Below are positions 18,983-26,704 of a stretch of DNA of 39,208 nucleotides, one piece after another (position 1 is the stretch's first letter; every line of letters starts with the position of its first letter). The stretch is taken from NCBI GenBank assembly GCA_902779535.1, contig CACZBX010000018.1:1-39208 (forward strand), given 5' to 3'. Both the position numbers and the translations under genes were made by a program. The notes beneath the pieces were generated by a model. The model did no database searches. It had not been told where the DNA came from and saw nothing but the letters and a program-made list of their open reading frames with translations. Source of the DNA: an uncultured Bacteroidales bacterium (GTDB lineage: Bacteria > Bacteroidota > Bacteroidia > Bacteroidales > Bacteroidaceae).

Positions 18983-20092
18983 TTAAGCCCCAACAATGTA
19001 TTTGCTTCCAGGAAGATAAGATAAGACCTTCGTGGTGACATAACTACAGAGATATGAAAGGATGGCGATGGCTGGGATGGCGAGACAAACCGGAATACGA
19101 GGATTTGCCACATCACCATTAATCATCCATTGAGCGATCACGGCAAGATAGAACATGTGCATCAGATACATGCCATACGACAACTTGGATATCTCGGTAA
19201 TGATTGCCGGTGCCTTATGCTCTTTAATACAAGTAAAGAGCAGGAACATTCCGAACGTAGCAACCAACACATTCAATGTACAAAACTCCCACGACCATTC
19301 CAACATCGGAGTCTCGATAACTTGTCCGGGAACACCTTTCAACCAGAACGACCAAGCAGTAAACGCTCCACCGACGATGAAACACAGACTGCCGATGATC
19401 AGTTTACGCTTTCTTGACCAATCTAGGTGAACACGAATATAATGGGCCAGCACCAAATAGCCAATATAACCTGAACAATACCAGAAGGCTGTAAAATGAT
19501 TCCAGAAACATTCGCCCCAAAGTTCAGGAGTAACGAACCGATGCAGCCAAGGAATCAACGTTGTGAAAGCAAACAAGCCGATGAAGATACGCTCTTCTTT
19601 GGCCGTCGCCCGCTCCAGCCAAGGTGAAATAACGGGAATTATCAGATAAAGTCCAATCAACGGATACATAAACCAGAGATGACCGGCCATCATTGGGAAG
19701 TTGAATGGTATCATTTTCAGACTTTGTACGGATTGTTCCCAACTCATACCGCCCCATGCCAATGGGAGTATGCAATATAATACAAGGAACAGAAAGAGTG
19801 GAGGAAGGATTCGCTTGAAACGACGCTTGTAGAATTGCGTCATCGTCATGCCTTTTCCCATCGGTACCAACAGGAAAGCCGACATAATCATGAAGAGAGG
19901 AACGGAAACTCGTCCGAATCCGCCATCGTAAAAGGCGACCCAAAAGCGATTGCTTTCATTTGCTAACATGGATACGTTACCCGCAAGACCGGAACTGTCG
20001 GCTGCATAAAAATTCTCACTCGCGTGGACCAGCATCACCAAGAAACATGCCACCACACGTAAATAGTCCAAAAATGGAATACGCTCTTTCAT
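18983..20092 (-). CDS. Acyltransferase 3 family membrane protein
   Basis: A 369-residue protein with about ten membrane helices. The N-terminal FLDYLRVVACFLVMLVHASENF carries the motif region and catalytic-type histidine of acyltransferase-3 (OafA/WecH-like) enzymes; KRRFKRILPPLF and MAGHLWFMYPLIGLYLIIPVI are further family landmarks. Such enzymes move acyl groups, often acetyl or succinyl, onto surface glycans or lipids. An ATG at 20125 is in frame, but it lies upstream of the -7 box at 20115-20122, so I choose the ATG at 20092 (MKERIPFLDYLR). It is the first gene of the five-gene minus-strand cluster. Confidence 0.9.
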   Translation of the reverse strand: MKERIPFLDYLRVVACFLVMLVHASENFYAADSSGLAGNVSMLANESNRFWVAFYDGGFGRVSVPLFMIMSAFLLVPMGKGMTMTQFYKRRFKRILPPLFLFLVLYCILPLAWGGMSWEQSVQSLKMIPFNFPMMAGHLWFMYPLIGLYLIIPVISPWLERATAKEERIFIGLFAFTTLIPWLHRFVTPELWGECFWNHFTAFWYCSGYIGYLVLAHYIRVHLDWSRKRKLIIGSLCFIVGGAFTAWSFWLKGVPGQVIETPMLEWSWEFCTLNVLVATFGMFLLFTCIKEHKAPAIITEISKLSYGMYLMHMFYLAVIAQWMINGDVANPRIPVCLAIPAIAILSYLCSYVTTKVLSYLPGSKYIVGA

Positions 20093-20114
20093 TAACTGAC
20101 AAATATTGTTTATA

Positions 20115-20146
20115 CAAAGATACACTTTTCCAAAACAAATAACAAA
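20115..20146 (-). promoter_or_regulatory. Consensus promoter of the five-gene cluster
   Basis: The minus strand reads TTTG (20143-20146), 20 nt, TATCTTTG (20115-20122), a full consensus match. Transcription should begin near 20108, 15-20 nt before the ATG at 20092. Confidence 0.8.
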
Positions 20147-20280
20147 AAACTGGTTATATTTGCAAAGCTGAAACGAAACAAGACCAAGGATTAGATAAAC
20201 TATGCGAAGAGAATAGCACTTTACGCCAACAGATTACTCAACTTGAAGCATACATCCATTCACACAATCAGAATGACTAA
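20143..20280 (+). pseudogene. Possible remnant of a coiled-coil gene (C-terminal end only)
   Basis: A 45-codon open frame ends in TAA at 20278-20280 and has no ATG, GTG or TTG. Its last part reads LDKLCEENSTLRQQITQLE, with leucines in heptad-like spacing, and looks like the end of a real helical protein. A TATATTTG box (20155-20162) lies at its 5' end. The in-frame stop before it (20140-20142) shows there is no longer gene here. It may be a decayed 3' end, or chance. Confidence 0.3.
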
Positions 20281-20296
20281 ACTTTTCAAAGATTAA

Positions 20297-20327
20297 GTTG
20301 TATATCGCAAGAAAAATAGTAATTTTG
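20297..20327 (+). promoter_or_regulatory. Promoter of the heparinase-like operon
   Basis: GTTG (20297-20300), 19 nt, TAATTTTG (20320-20327). The -7 box is a full match and the -33 box three of four. It gives a leader of about 35 nt before the ATG at 20369. Confidence 0.65.
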
Positions 20328-20368
20328 TTAAGTCTAATGACAACTCTATCTTAAAATATAATTCACGA

Positions 20369-22231
20369 ATGAAAAAGATTGTTTTATTGGTTCTTACTGT
20401 TTTCTGCTTCACTCAACTATCATTTGCACAGGAAACGTATGTCAACGAATCGGCAAAGATGCCGGCACATCCCAGATTGTTCCTCCAAAAAGGAGCAGAG
20501 AAAGCACTCCTCCAAAAGATCAAAAAGGATGCTATCTGGACTGAAATCCATAACATTATTATTAAAGAGGCCGATGACCTCATCAACAAGCCTTGCCTGG
20601 AGCAGATTGTTGAAGGCCGGCGACTGGTCGTTCACGAGAATGTGGTACGTCGCGTCATTATGCTGAGCTATGCCTTCCGTATGACCGGTAACACGAAATA
20701 CTTGAAACGTGCCGAGAAGGAACTGCTGAACGGTGCAGCCTTCACGAATTGGAACCCGACCCATTTCCTTGATGTAGCGGGCATGACCACCGCCATGTCC
20801 ATCGGATACGACTGGCTCTACCCTTACCTCTCAGCCGAAACGAAACAGATCCTGGAAACCGCCATCATCGAGAAGGGTTTGAAACAGTCCTTGATCAAGG
20901 ATTATAACTTCTTCCTCGACCTGGAACAGAACTGGAACCAGGTTTGCAACGCTGCGATGACTTTCGGGGCTGTCACCATCTGGGAAAAGGATCCGAAGCT
21001 GGCAAGCTACATCGTCAACCGCGCCATCAAGACTTTACCACTCTGCATGAAACACTACGCCCCGGAAGGTGCGTACCCCGAAGGTGCCGGATACTGGACC
21101 TTTGGCACCACATACAACGTACTGTTCTTGGATGTCATGAACCAGGTCTTCCATTCCGACTTTGGATTGAGCGAGACACCGGGGTTCATCAACAGTGGAA
21201 AGTTCGTATTGAACATGATTACTCCTGCCCTGCACTACTTTGCTTTTTCGGATAACGGCCGTGATGCTACTTTCCAACCCACCCTGCTGTGGTTCTATAA
21301 CCGCACGAAAGACCCGACCATCCTTTATCAGCAGAAGGAACTCTACCAAAAGGGTGGTAAGAACTGCATCATCAACGACCGATTCCCGCCGATGATTCTG
21401 ATTTGGGGAGCAAACACATCCCTGATGAATCCGCAAGTTCCCAAGGAACTGAACTGGAAGGCCGACGGCGATAACCCGGTATGTGCAATGCGTTCGTCAT
21501 GGACCGACCCGAATGCGACCTATCTCGCCATGAAAATGGGCTCTCCCTCGGTGAATCACGGACACATGGATGTGGGTTCGTTCGTTTATGAAAATGATGG
21601 CATCCAATGGGCCATCGATATGGGCGGCGAGAGCTACCACAACATGGAGGTACGTGGCCTCGACCTTTGGAACATGGAACAGAACTCACAGCGATGGACT
21701 GTTTACCGCTATAATAACTTCACACATAACACGCTCACATTCAATCATAAATATCAATGGATTGATGGAAAGGGTGAACTGACCGATTACTTCGAACGAG
21801 GAAACCAAAGCACCGTTGTATCCGACCTAACTACCATTTACAAAGGCCTGGAAGTGAAGTCTGTGAAGCGCGCCGTATCGTTGGTCGAGAAGAAATATGC
21901 CGTCATCGAGGACCAGATTGAAACGACCACTTTATATAATCTAACGACTTGGACATTGGTTACTCCGGCAAAGGTGACCATCCTTTCCGACCATGTCGCT
22001 CTCTTGGAAAAAGACGGCAAGAAAGTGTATGTCAAAGTCGACTGTCCGGTCGAGACCAAGTGGAAGGTTGCGCCCGCTGAGGATACGCTTTATCCATTCA
22101 ACAGTCCGAACCCGGGCATTTCGGTCTTAAGTTTCGATGCCGAGCTGACCCGCTCTGCTACTCAGACCATGAAAGTATATCTGATTCCGGAAGAGAACAA
22201 GGACATCGCCTACCAATCCGCATTCAAATAA
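20369..22231 (+). CDS. Secreted heparinase II/III-like polysaccharide-degrading protein
   Basis: A 620-residue protein with a signal peptide ending QLSFAQ. Residues about 30-370 are helical, with the (alpha/alpha) toroid character of polysaccharide lyases: DVAGMTTAMSIGYDWLYPYLS, NWNQVCNAA (188-196) and PEGAYPEGAGYW (232-243). Residues about 380-620 are beta-rich and start with SVNHGHMDVGSFVYENDGIQWAIDMGG in spirit, the hallmark of the heparinase II/III C-terminal domain, with His397 and His399. The likely catalytic set is Asn/His plus Tyr in the toroid. It would cleave uronic-acid-containing glycans in the periplasm, but the substrate is not deducible. It is first in an operon with a C69 dipeptidase and a methyltransferase. 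Confidence 0.85.
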   Translation: MKKIVLLVLTVFCFTQLSFAQETYVNESAKMPAHPRLFLQKGAEKALLQKIKKDAIWTEIHNIIIKEADDLINKPCLEQIVEGRRLVVHENVVRRVIMLSYAFRMTGNTKYLKRAEKELLNGAAFTNWNPTHFLDVAGMTTAMSIGYDWLYPYLSAETKQILETAIIEKGLKQSLIKDYNFFLDLEQNWNQVCNAAMTFGAVTIWEKDPKLASYIVNRAIKTLPLCMKHYAPEGAYPEGAGYWTFGTTYNVLFLDVMNQVFHSDFGLSETPGFINSGKFVLNMITPALHYFAFSDNGRDATFQPTLLWFYNRTKDPTILYQQKELYQKGGKNCIINDRFPPMILIWGANTSLMNPQVPKELNWKADGDNPVCAMRSSWTDPNATYLAMKMGSPSVNHGHMDVGSFVYENDGIQWAIDMGGESYHNMEVRGLDLWNMEQNSQRWTVYRYNNFTHNTLTFNHKYQWIDGKGELTDYFERGNQSTVVSDLTTIYKGLEVKSVKRAVSLVEKKYAVIEDQIETTTLYNLTTWTLVTPAKVTILSDHVALLEKDGKKVYVKVDCPVETKWKVAPAEDTLYPFNSPNPGISVLSFDAELTRSATQTMKVYLIPEENKDIAYQSAFK

Positions 22232-22240
22232 AACAAGAAT

Positions 22241-23875
22241 ATGAAAATCAAGTTCATCACCTTAGTGAGCATCTCTTCACTAACAATCACCTTCAACGGC
22301 ATGACTCAAGTCGATGAGACCACCCGTGAAGGAATGTCCCGCATGTCGTGTACCAGCATCATGGTCGGCAAGAATGCTTCGACCGACGGTTCAGTGATTA
22401 CCTCGCACACTTGCGACTCTTGGTACCGCACCTGGATGCAGATGATGTCGGCAAAAGATCATCCCGCAGGAAGCAAAACACCGATCTTCTCCGAACGGAT
22501 GCATACGCAGACACCACAGGACAGCACGAATATGAAGGTCAGAGGGTATATTCCTCAAGTGGCACATACCTATCGTTTCCTCGACACGGCCTATCCCTGC
22601 CTCAACGAAAAGCAAGTCGGCATCGGTGAAACGACAATCTCAGGACGGGACACGCTGCAAAACAAGAACGGCATGTTCATGATCGAAGAGCTCCAACGCA
22701 TTGCCCTCGAACGTTCGGCCACTGCCCGCGAGGCTATCCTCACCATCGGCAAGCTGGTGAAAGAATATGGTTACGGCGATAGTGGGGAGTGCTTGACCAT
22801 CGCCGACAAGAATGAAGTCTGGATCTTCGAAATCTTCGGTGAAGGGCCCGATAAGATTGGTGCCGTATGGGCAGCCGTCCGCATTCCCGATGACGAGATC
22901 GCCGTCTCGGCCAACATCTGCAGAATCGATCGAATCAATATAAAGGATAAAGCCAACTGCCTGGCCTCGGACAACGTCTTCGAGGTAGCCAAGAAATTGA
23001 AACTTTGGGACGGAAAGGGAGAATTCAGTTTCTGGAGAGCCTACAGCGGAAAGAACTACTTCGATGAAGTGAAGAACTACAGCGTCCGCGAGCACTTTAT
23101 CATGGATGCCCTCGCTCCTTCCCTCCACCTCTCCGACGAAGTGGAGAACTTGCCACTGAGCGTGAAGCCCGACAAGAAAGTGAGCGTAGAGGATGTCATG
23201 CACCTCCTCGGCAGTTACTACGAGGGAACGCCGAAGAACCTGAGCGGCCGCCATTTGGTACAGAACCCGAATCGCAAAGATGCCAAAGGTAACCTCGTTG
23301 AGAACGAGCCCGACAGCATCGTATCTCCTTTCTCAAACCCATGGATGCGCCCCGACGAAATCAATATGTACTATGCCATGGGGGATGAACAGATGAAAAA
23401 TATCCGTACCGTCAGTGTGCCGTGGTGCGCCTATAGCACTGTCATCCAACTCCGTTCCTGGCTGCCGGACGAAGTGGGCGGCATTGCGTGGGTGTCACTC
23501 GACAACCCGGGAGAGAGTCCTCGGTTCCCCATCTTCAGCGGGAACACCGACCTCCCTCAACTGCTGAAGATCTGCGGACAATATACCGACCGCGATGACG
23601 CAGCGCTTTGGCATTACCGCAAGACGAACCGTCTGGCTACCGTCCGTTGGGGAACCTATCGGAAGACCTTGGAGCCCGCACGCGACTATTTCATTGAGAA
23701 AGGCCTGCGCGAACTGCCTTTCGTTGTGCAGACGTGGCAGTCACTTCAGAAAGAAGATCCAAAGAAGGCAGAAGCCATGCTGAACGGTTACACATCCGAT
23801 TTCTTTGGTGCCACCATCGTGAAATGGGACGAGATGGCTCGAATATTCTGGAGACAAACCTGGACAGGATTCTAA
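22241..23875 (+). CDS. pepD-like: C69-family dipeptidase
   Basis: A 544-residue protein, full length for secreted C69 enzymes. After a weak signal segment (MKIKFITLVSISSLTITFNG) and a short propeptide-like stretch comes SCTSIMVGKNASTDGSV, with Cys37 as the probable Ntn nucleophile after processing. GYIPQVAHTYRF, NEKQVGIGETT and CLTIADKNEVWIFEIFG are family landmarks, and the C terminus SDFFGATIVKWDEMARIFW is complete. It would hydrolyse dipeptides in the periplasm. It starts 9 nt after the lyase stop and ends 2 nt before the methyltransferase ATG. It is only partly similar to the edge-cut C69 gene (1-289), so this is not a recent duplication. Confidence 0.9.
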   Translation: MKIKFITLVSISSLTITFNGMTQVDETTREGMSRMSCTSIMVGKNASTDGSVITSHTCDSWYRTWMQMMSAKDHPAGSKTPIFSERMHTQTPQDSTNMKVRGYIPQVAHTYRFLDTAYPCLNEKQVGIGETTISGRDTLQNKNGMFMIEELQRIALERSATAREAILTIGKLVKEYGYGDSGECLTIADKNEVWIFEIFGEGPDKIGAVWAAVRIPDDEIAVSANICRIDRINIKDKANCLASDNVFEVAKKLKLWDGKGEFSFWRAYSGKNYFDEVKNYSVREHFIMDALAPSLHLSDEVENLPLSVKPDKKVSVEDVMHLLGSYYEGTPKNLSGRHLVQNPNRKDAKGNLVENEPDSIVSPFSNPWMRPDEINMYYAMGDEQMKNIRTVSVPWCAYSTVIQLRSWLPDEVGGIAWVSLDNPGESPRFPIFSGNTDLPQLLKICGQYTDRDDAALWHYRKTNRLATVRWGTYRKTLEPARDYFIEKGLRELPFVVQTWQSLQKEDPKKAEAMLNGYTSDFFGATIVKWDEMARIFWRQTWTGF

Positions 23876-23877
23876 CG

Positions 23878-24591
23878 ATGAAAAAGATGAACGATCCGAT
23901 GGGTCGCGCGATAGCCGACTATTGGAAGAACCAGAAAGCAGATACCCTCATCGTCCATTCACCCATGTTCGATGATGATGAGTTTCCCGTGGAAGTCCTG
24001 TTCCGTCGCTACGAAGAAATGCCTCCGCTGGAGCAGACCGCCCTTCAACAAGTCCGTGGAAAGACACTCGACATAGGGGCCGGAGCGGGCTGCCACTCCC
24101 TCTATCTGCAAGAGAAGGGCGTGGATGTGACCGCTATCGACATCTCTCCTTATTCCGTGATGGTGATGAAGGAACGAGGCATCCACAAGGTACTCGAACA
24201 AGACTTCTTTACCCTCACCGAACAGTACGACACGCTTCTGTTGCTGATGAACGGTATCGGAATCTCAGGCACGGTCGATCGGTTACCCGACTTCTTCAAA
24301 CACCTCGACCGCGTATTGGCTCCGGACGGACAGCTGATCTTCGACTCGTCCGACCTCTGCTATCTCTTTGAGGATGAGGACGGCATCATCGAGTTGCCCG
24401 AACAAGAGAACTACTACGGAGAAGTGATTTACCAAATGGAATACAAGGACTGCAAGGGCGAGGCCTTCCCGTGGTTCTATATCGATGCAGATACGTTCGA
24501 TCAGTATGCCCAAGAAGCCGGATATGAGATGGAGATTCTCCGGCTTGGCGACCACTACGACTACTTGGCTCGCGTCACAAAGAAAAAATAA
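23878..24591 (+). CDS. Class I SAM-dependent methyltransferase
   Basis: A 237-residue protein. Motif I LDIGAGAGCHSL is at 64-75, followed by VDVTAIDISPYSV (motif II-like acidic Asp) and YDTLLLLMNGIGISG, then LDRVLAPDGQLIFDSSD. These make up the Rossmann-type SAM fold. The target cannot be told. The frame stays open upstream to 23734, but that part overlaps the C69 gene in another frame, so I choose the ATG at 23878. With a 2-nt gap it is almost certainly translationally coupled to the C69 gene. Confidence 0.9.
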   Translation: MKKMNDPMGRAIADYWKNQKADTLIVHSPMFDDDEFPVEVLFRRYEEMPPLEQTALQQVRGKTLDIGAGAGCHSLYLQEKGVDVTAIDISPYSVMVMKERGIHKVLEQDFFTLTEQYDTLLLLMNGIGISGTVDRLPDFFKHLDRVLAPDGQLIFDSSDLCYLFEDEDGIIELPEQENYYGEVIYQMEYKDCKGEAFPWFYIDADTFDQYAQEAGYEMEILRLGDHYDYLARVTKKK

Positions 24592-24598
24592 GCATTGC

Positions 24599-24619
24599 GG
24601 GCCTAGACAAGCTAGGCCC
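24599..24619 (+). terminator. Hairpin after the methyltransferase (terminator-like, no U-tract)
   Basis: GGGCCTAG (24599-24606), loop ACAAG, CTAGGCCC (24612-24619): a perfect 8-bp stem 8 nt after the stop codon. The following bases are CTACAAAA, not T-rich. It may therefore be a repeat-type hairpin or 3'-end stabiliser instead of a classical terminator. Confidence 0.45.
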
Positions 24620-24719
24620 CTACAAAAAATGAACGCATAACACTCAAAAGCAAAATATACCTTCACACCTTCACAAAATCGAAGGCACTATGAATCAACT
24701 ATTTAAATGTTAACAATTG

Positions 24720-24748
24720 TATATTTGTGAAGGTAATACCTTCACAAA
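24720..24748 (+). promoter_or_regulatory. -7 box embedded in a perfect 11-bp dyad
   Basis: TATATTTG (24720-24727) matches TAnnTTTG and overlaps the left arm of TTTGTGAAGGT-AAT-ACCTTCACAAA (24724-24748). More ACCTTCAC copies lie at 24659-24666 and 24667-24674. No -33 TTTG is seen, and no gene lies downstream on this strand. It has the form of an operator-promoter overlap or the 5' hairpin of a small RNA. Confidence 0.45.
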
Positions 24749-24838
24749 GCTCGAGTTCATAAGAGAAAAAGCATTTTTACTTACGGACGCATTTCGTTGT
24801 CGGGTTTGAATCGGATTCATATGATCGTATGATACATT

Positions 24839-24896
24839 TCAATTATCGTATAAAAAATATCAATCATCGAGTTTTTCAACCCCATTTGTCGAGTTT
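24839..24896 (-). repeat. Degenerate AT-rich motif array, left locus
   Basis: Read on the minus strand, copies are TTTTATACGATAATTGA (24839-24855), AAAAACTCGATGATTGA (24860-24876) and a weaker AAAACTCGACAAATGG (24882-24896 region). The same motif occurs four times on the plus strand at 38537-38638. In both places it lies next to a four-hairpin element. Confidence 0.6.
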
Positions 24897-25060
24897 TATC
24901 GTTCAAAAACTCAGTGTTTTTACTTCATGAACTTAGTTTTTTCAGGATACTCGGAAAACCTAAGTACTCCGATTACCTATGATGTTGTGAAACTACTGAT
25001 TGATGTTGGTGATTTCCGAATTTCCAACGCTCTAACTGCGGAATTTCTAACTGCTGTGTC

Positions 25061-25161
25061 GTCGGGGATTTGTAATCTCCGACGTATTAACTGCGGATAT
25101 TCTATCCGCACGGGTCGCAGACCCACTATTAACTCCCCTGTGAATCCGGAGATCCACAGGG
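25061..25161 (+). repeat. Four-hairpin repeat element, diverged copy
   Basis: Four hairpins follow each other: i 25061-25083 (10-bp stem, loop TGT), ii 25092-25110 (TGCGGATA / TATCCGCA), iii 25112-25124 (GGGTC / GACCC), iv 25136-25161 (CCCTGTG / CACAGGG with a disturbed inner stem). The order and spacing match the three copies at the right end. Hairpin i has a G-C closing pair where the others have C-G, which is a compensatory change. Confidence 0.8.
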
Positions 25162-25226
25162 ACGAGTGGTATGTGGACTACGAAGGTGAGAAATTCCCAT
25201 CATAACATAAACTATTATAGAAATAG

Positions 25227-25255
25227 AAAAGGAGGATGGCGTGAACCATCCTCCT
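25227..25255 (-). terminator. Intrinsic terminator of the OmpA-family gene
   Basis: AGGAGGATGG (25230-25239), 6-nt loop, CCATCCTCCT (25246-25255). On the minus strand the stem is followed by a short T run (25227-25230). It lies 28 nt past the OmpA stop. Confidence 0.8.
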
Positions 25256-25283
25256 TATTATATAGTAGTATTTAAAGTCGTGT

Positions 25284-26558
25284 TTATTTTTTAATAAACT
25301 CTACACGGCGATTTTGAGCACGTCCTGCCTCTGTTGCATTATCGGCTACAGGTTCGTGCGAACCTTTACCAACTGCCTTTAAGTTGAAGCCGTCAACGCC
25401 CAAACCTTCCAATGCTTTAACGATAGCCTCAGCTCGTTGTTGTGAGAGCGGATCATTTATTTTGTCTGAGCCTTGATTGTCGGTATGGCCTTGAACTTCG
25501 AAACGAGCCGTCGGATTCTTCTTCATATAATCAGCCACCTTCATAATTTCAATCATAGATTCTTGCTTCAAGGTTGCTTTTCCCGTATCAAAGAGGATAT
25601 TGTTCGTTACGAACTTACCCGTCTCGGCAATGGCTTTCTCAACAACTGTCATCGACTGCTCGTTACGGTCATAGAGAGCAACAGCACCTTTGGCAATTAC
25701 CACGTTACGAATGAAGGTCAGATTCTCATATTCGAAAGGTACTTGGAATGACATCCAGGTTGGTTGCAAAACTCTTGGCAAGTTTATAACGCGCTTCCCA
25801 TTAAAATAGACTTTCAACGCACGCTTATTAAAAGAAATAGCCACTTGATTCCAACCTCTCTTGAAATTATACTCAAAGCCAGTGTCTTTGGTATCTGTTC
25901 CATTTCCGTTATTATATGCATATTTATGATCTGATGTGTCATATACTCCATGTGTTAAACAAAAAGCGACTCCCTCACCATAATAACCTGCCCACCTAGA
26001 ACGATCTGTATTACTTGCGAGTGTGAGTTTCATATCATTCAATCCAATATTGTCCTTTCCACCAGTCCAATAGTAGAATTCATATTCGATAGTGAATTCC
26101 TCTGGTAGATAGGCCCCCTCTTCCTTAATCAACGGCGTAATGACACCATTATTTGTCACCTCGATAGCCTTCATACCACCAAGAGACTTCACCTCTGCAT
26201 TACCATCCAACAAATCCCATTTCGAAGGGAACTCGCCAACGGTTTCAGCAGTTATATCATCTTGAAATAGAATAACTTCACCACGCTTGAAATCTGACGA
26301 AGTTGATGTCTGAGGATCATTATCGGTATTAGCTTCTTCAAAGTCAGCATTTTTGTTGCTTTTGCTTTTCTTATCGGATTTCTTTCCATCGAGAACTTCG
26401 TCCATCGCATCTTCAGTCTCACGCTCGACTTTATTCTCAACTTTTTGCTTTACCTTCTCTATTGCTTTTTTACCAAGGTTCTTGATAAACTGTGCATCCG
26501 CATTCGTAGAGAATGCGAACATAAGCATCAAAATGGTTAAAAATCTTCCTAGTTTCAT
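25284..26558 (-). CDS. OmpA-family protein with a LamG-like middle domain
   Basis: Translation from the ATG at 26558 gives 424 residues with a clean signal peptide (STNADAQ); upstream codons to 26651 are in frame but lack signal-peptide character. Residues about 25-85 form a Lys/Glu-rich linker. About 95-290 is a beta-rich, concanavalin/LamG-like domain (FTIEYEFYYWTGG, WNQVAISFNKRALKVYFNGK). About 310-424 is an OmpA peptidoglycan-binding domain (ILFDTGKATLKQES, VQGHTDNQGS, LSQQRAEAIVKAL, NRRVEF). It should sit in the periplasm and tie a binding domain to peptidoglycan. It is divergent from the kinase operon, across a palindrome at 26615-26635. Confidence 0.9.
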   Translation of the reverse strand: MKLGRFLTILMLMFAFSTNADAQFIKNLGKKAIEKVKQKVENKVERETEDAMDEVLDGKKSDKKSKSNKNADFEEANTDNDPQTSTSSDFKRGEVILFQDDITAETVGEFPSKWDLLDGNAEVKSLGGMKAIEVTNNGVITPLIKEEGAYLPEEFTIEYEFYYWTGGKDNIGLNDMKLTLASNTDRSRWAGYYGEGVAFCLTHGVYDTSDHKYAYNNGNGTDTKDTGFEYNFKRGWNQVAISFNKRALKVYFNGKRVINLPRVLQPTWMSFQVPFEYENLTFIRNVVIAKGAVALYDRNEQSMTVVEKAIAETGKFVTNNILFDTGKATLKQESMIEIMKVADYMKKNPTARFEVQGHTDNQGSDKINDPLSQQRAEAIVKALEGLGVDGFNLKAVGKGSHEPVADNATEAGRAQNRRVEFIKK

Positions 26559-26614
26559 AATTGTATTCTTTAAATTTAAGATGTTGCAAGTTAGATGTAA
26601 CCATAAATTTCTAC

Positions 26615-26635
26615 AATTCCCCATTTGGGGGAATT
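26615..26635. promoter_or_regulatory. Perfect 8-bp dyad between divergent ompA-like and kinase genes
   Basis: AATTCCCC (26615-26622), ATTTG, GGGGAATT (26628-26635). It sits between the two divergent starts, about 57 nt upstream of the OmpA ATG and 58 nt before the kinase -7 box. It could be an operator, for example of the LuxR-type regulator encoded at 28606; this is an inference. Confidence 0.4.
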
Positions 26636-26692
26636 TATTATTGTAAAACACACGAAATCCAACTATTATAATAGTCTTTTTATAAAAAAGAA

Positions 26693-26700
26693 TAACTTTG
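26693..26700 (+). promoter_or_regulatory. -7 box directly before the kinase start
   Basis: TAACTTTG matches TAnnTTTG and ends only 4 nt before the ATG at 26705, so the transcript would be leaderless. No -33 TTTG is seen at the usual distance. Confidence 0.4.
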
Positions 26701-26704
26701 CAAT

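Larger units (their letters stand above)
24592..25226. other. 635-bp non-coding stretch between methyltransferase and OmpA terminator
   Basis: No convincing gene. It contains a GC hairpin (24599-24619), ACCTTCAC repeats, a -7 box inside a perfect dyad (24720-24748), an AT-rich motif array (24839-24896) and a diverged four-hairpin element (25061-25161). The open frame at 24927-25205 runs through the hairpins and is rejected as coding. Confidence 0.75.

Noticed and set aside
23734-23877. N-terminal extension of the methyltransferase
   Set aside because: It overlaps the conserved C terminus of the C69 gene; the ATG at 23878 is correctly placed 2 nt after that stop.
24927-25205. 92-codon plus-strand open frame
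   Set aside because: Its second half is the translated four-hairpin repeat, the same peptide pattern appears in the right-end repeats, and there is no family resemblance.
26616-26635. AATTCCCC dyad as a terminator
   Set aside because: It lies between two divergent gene starts and has no U-tract on either strand.
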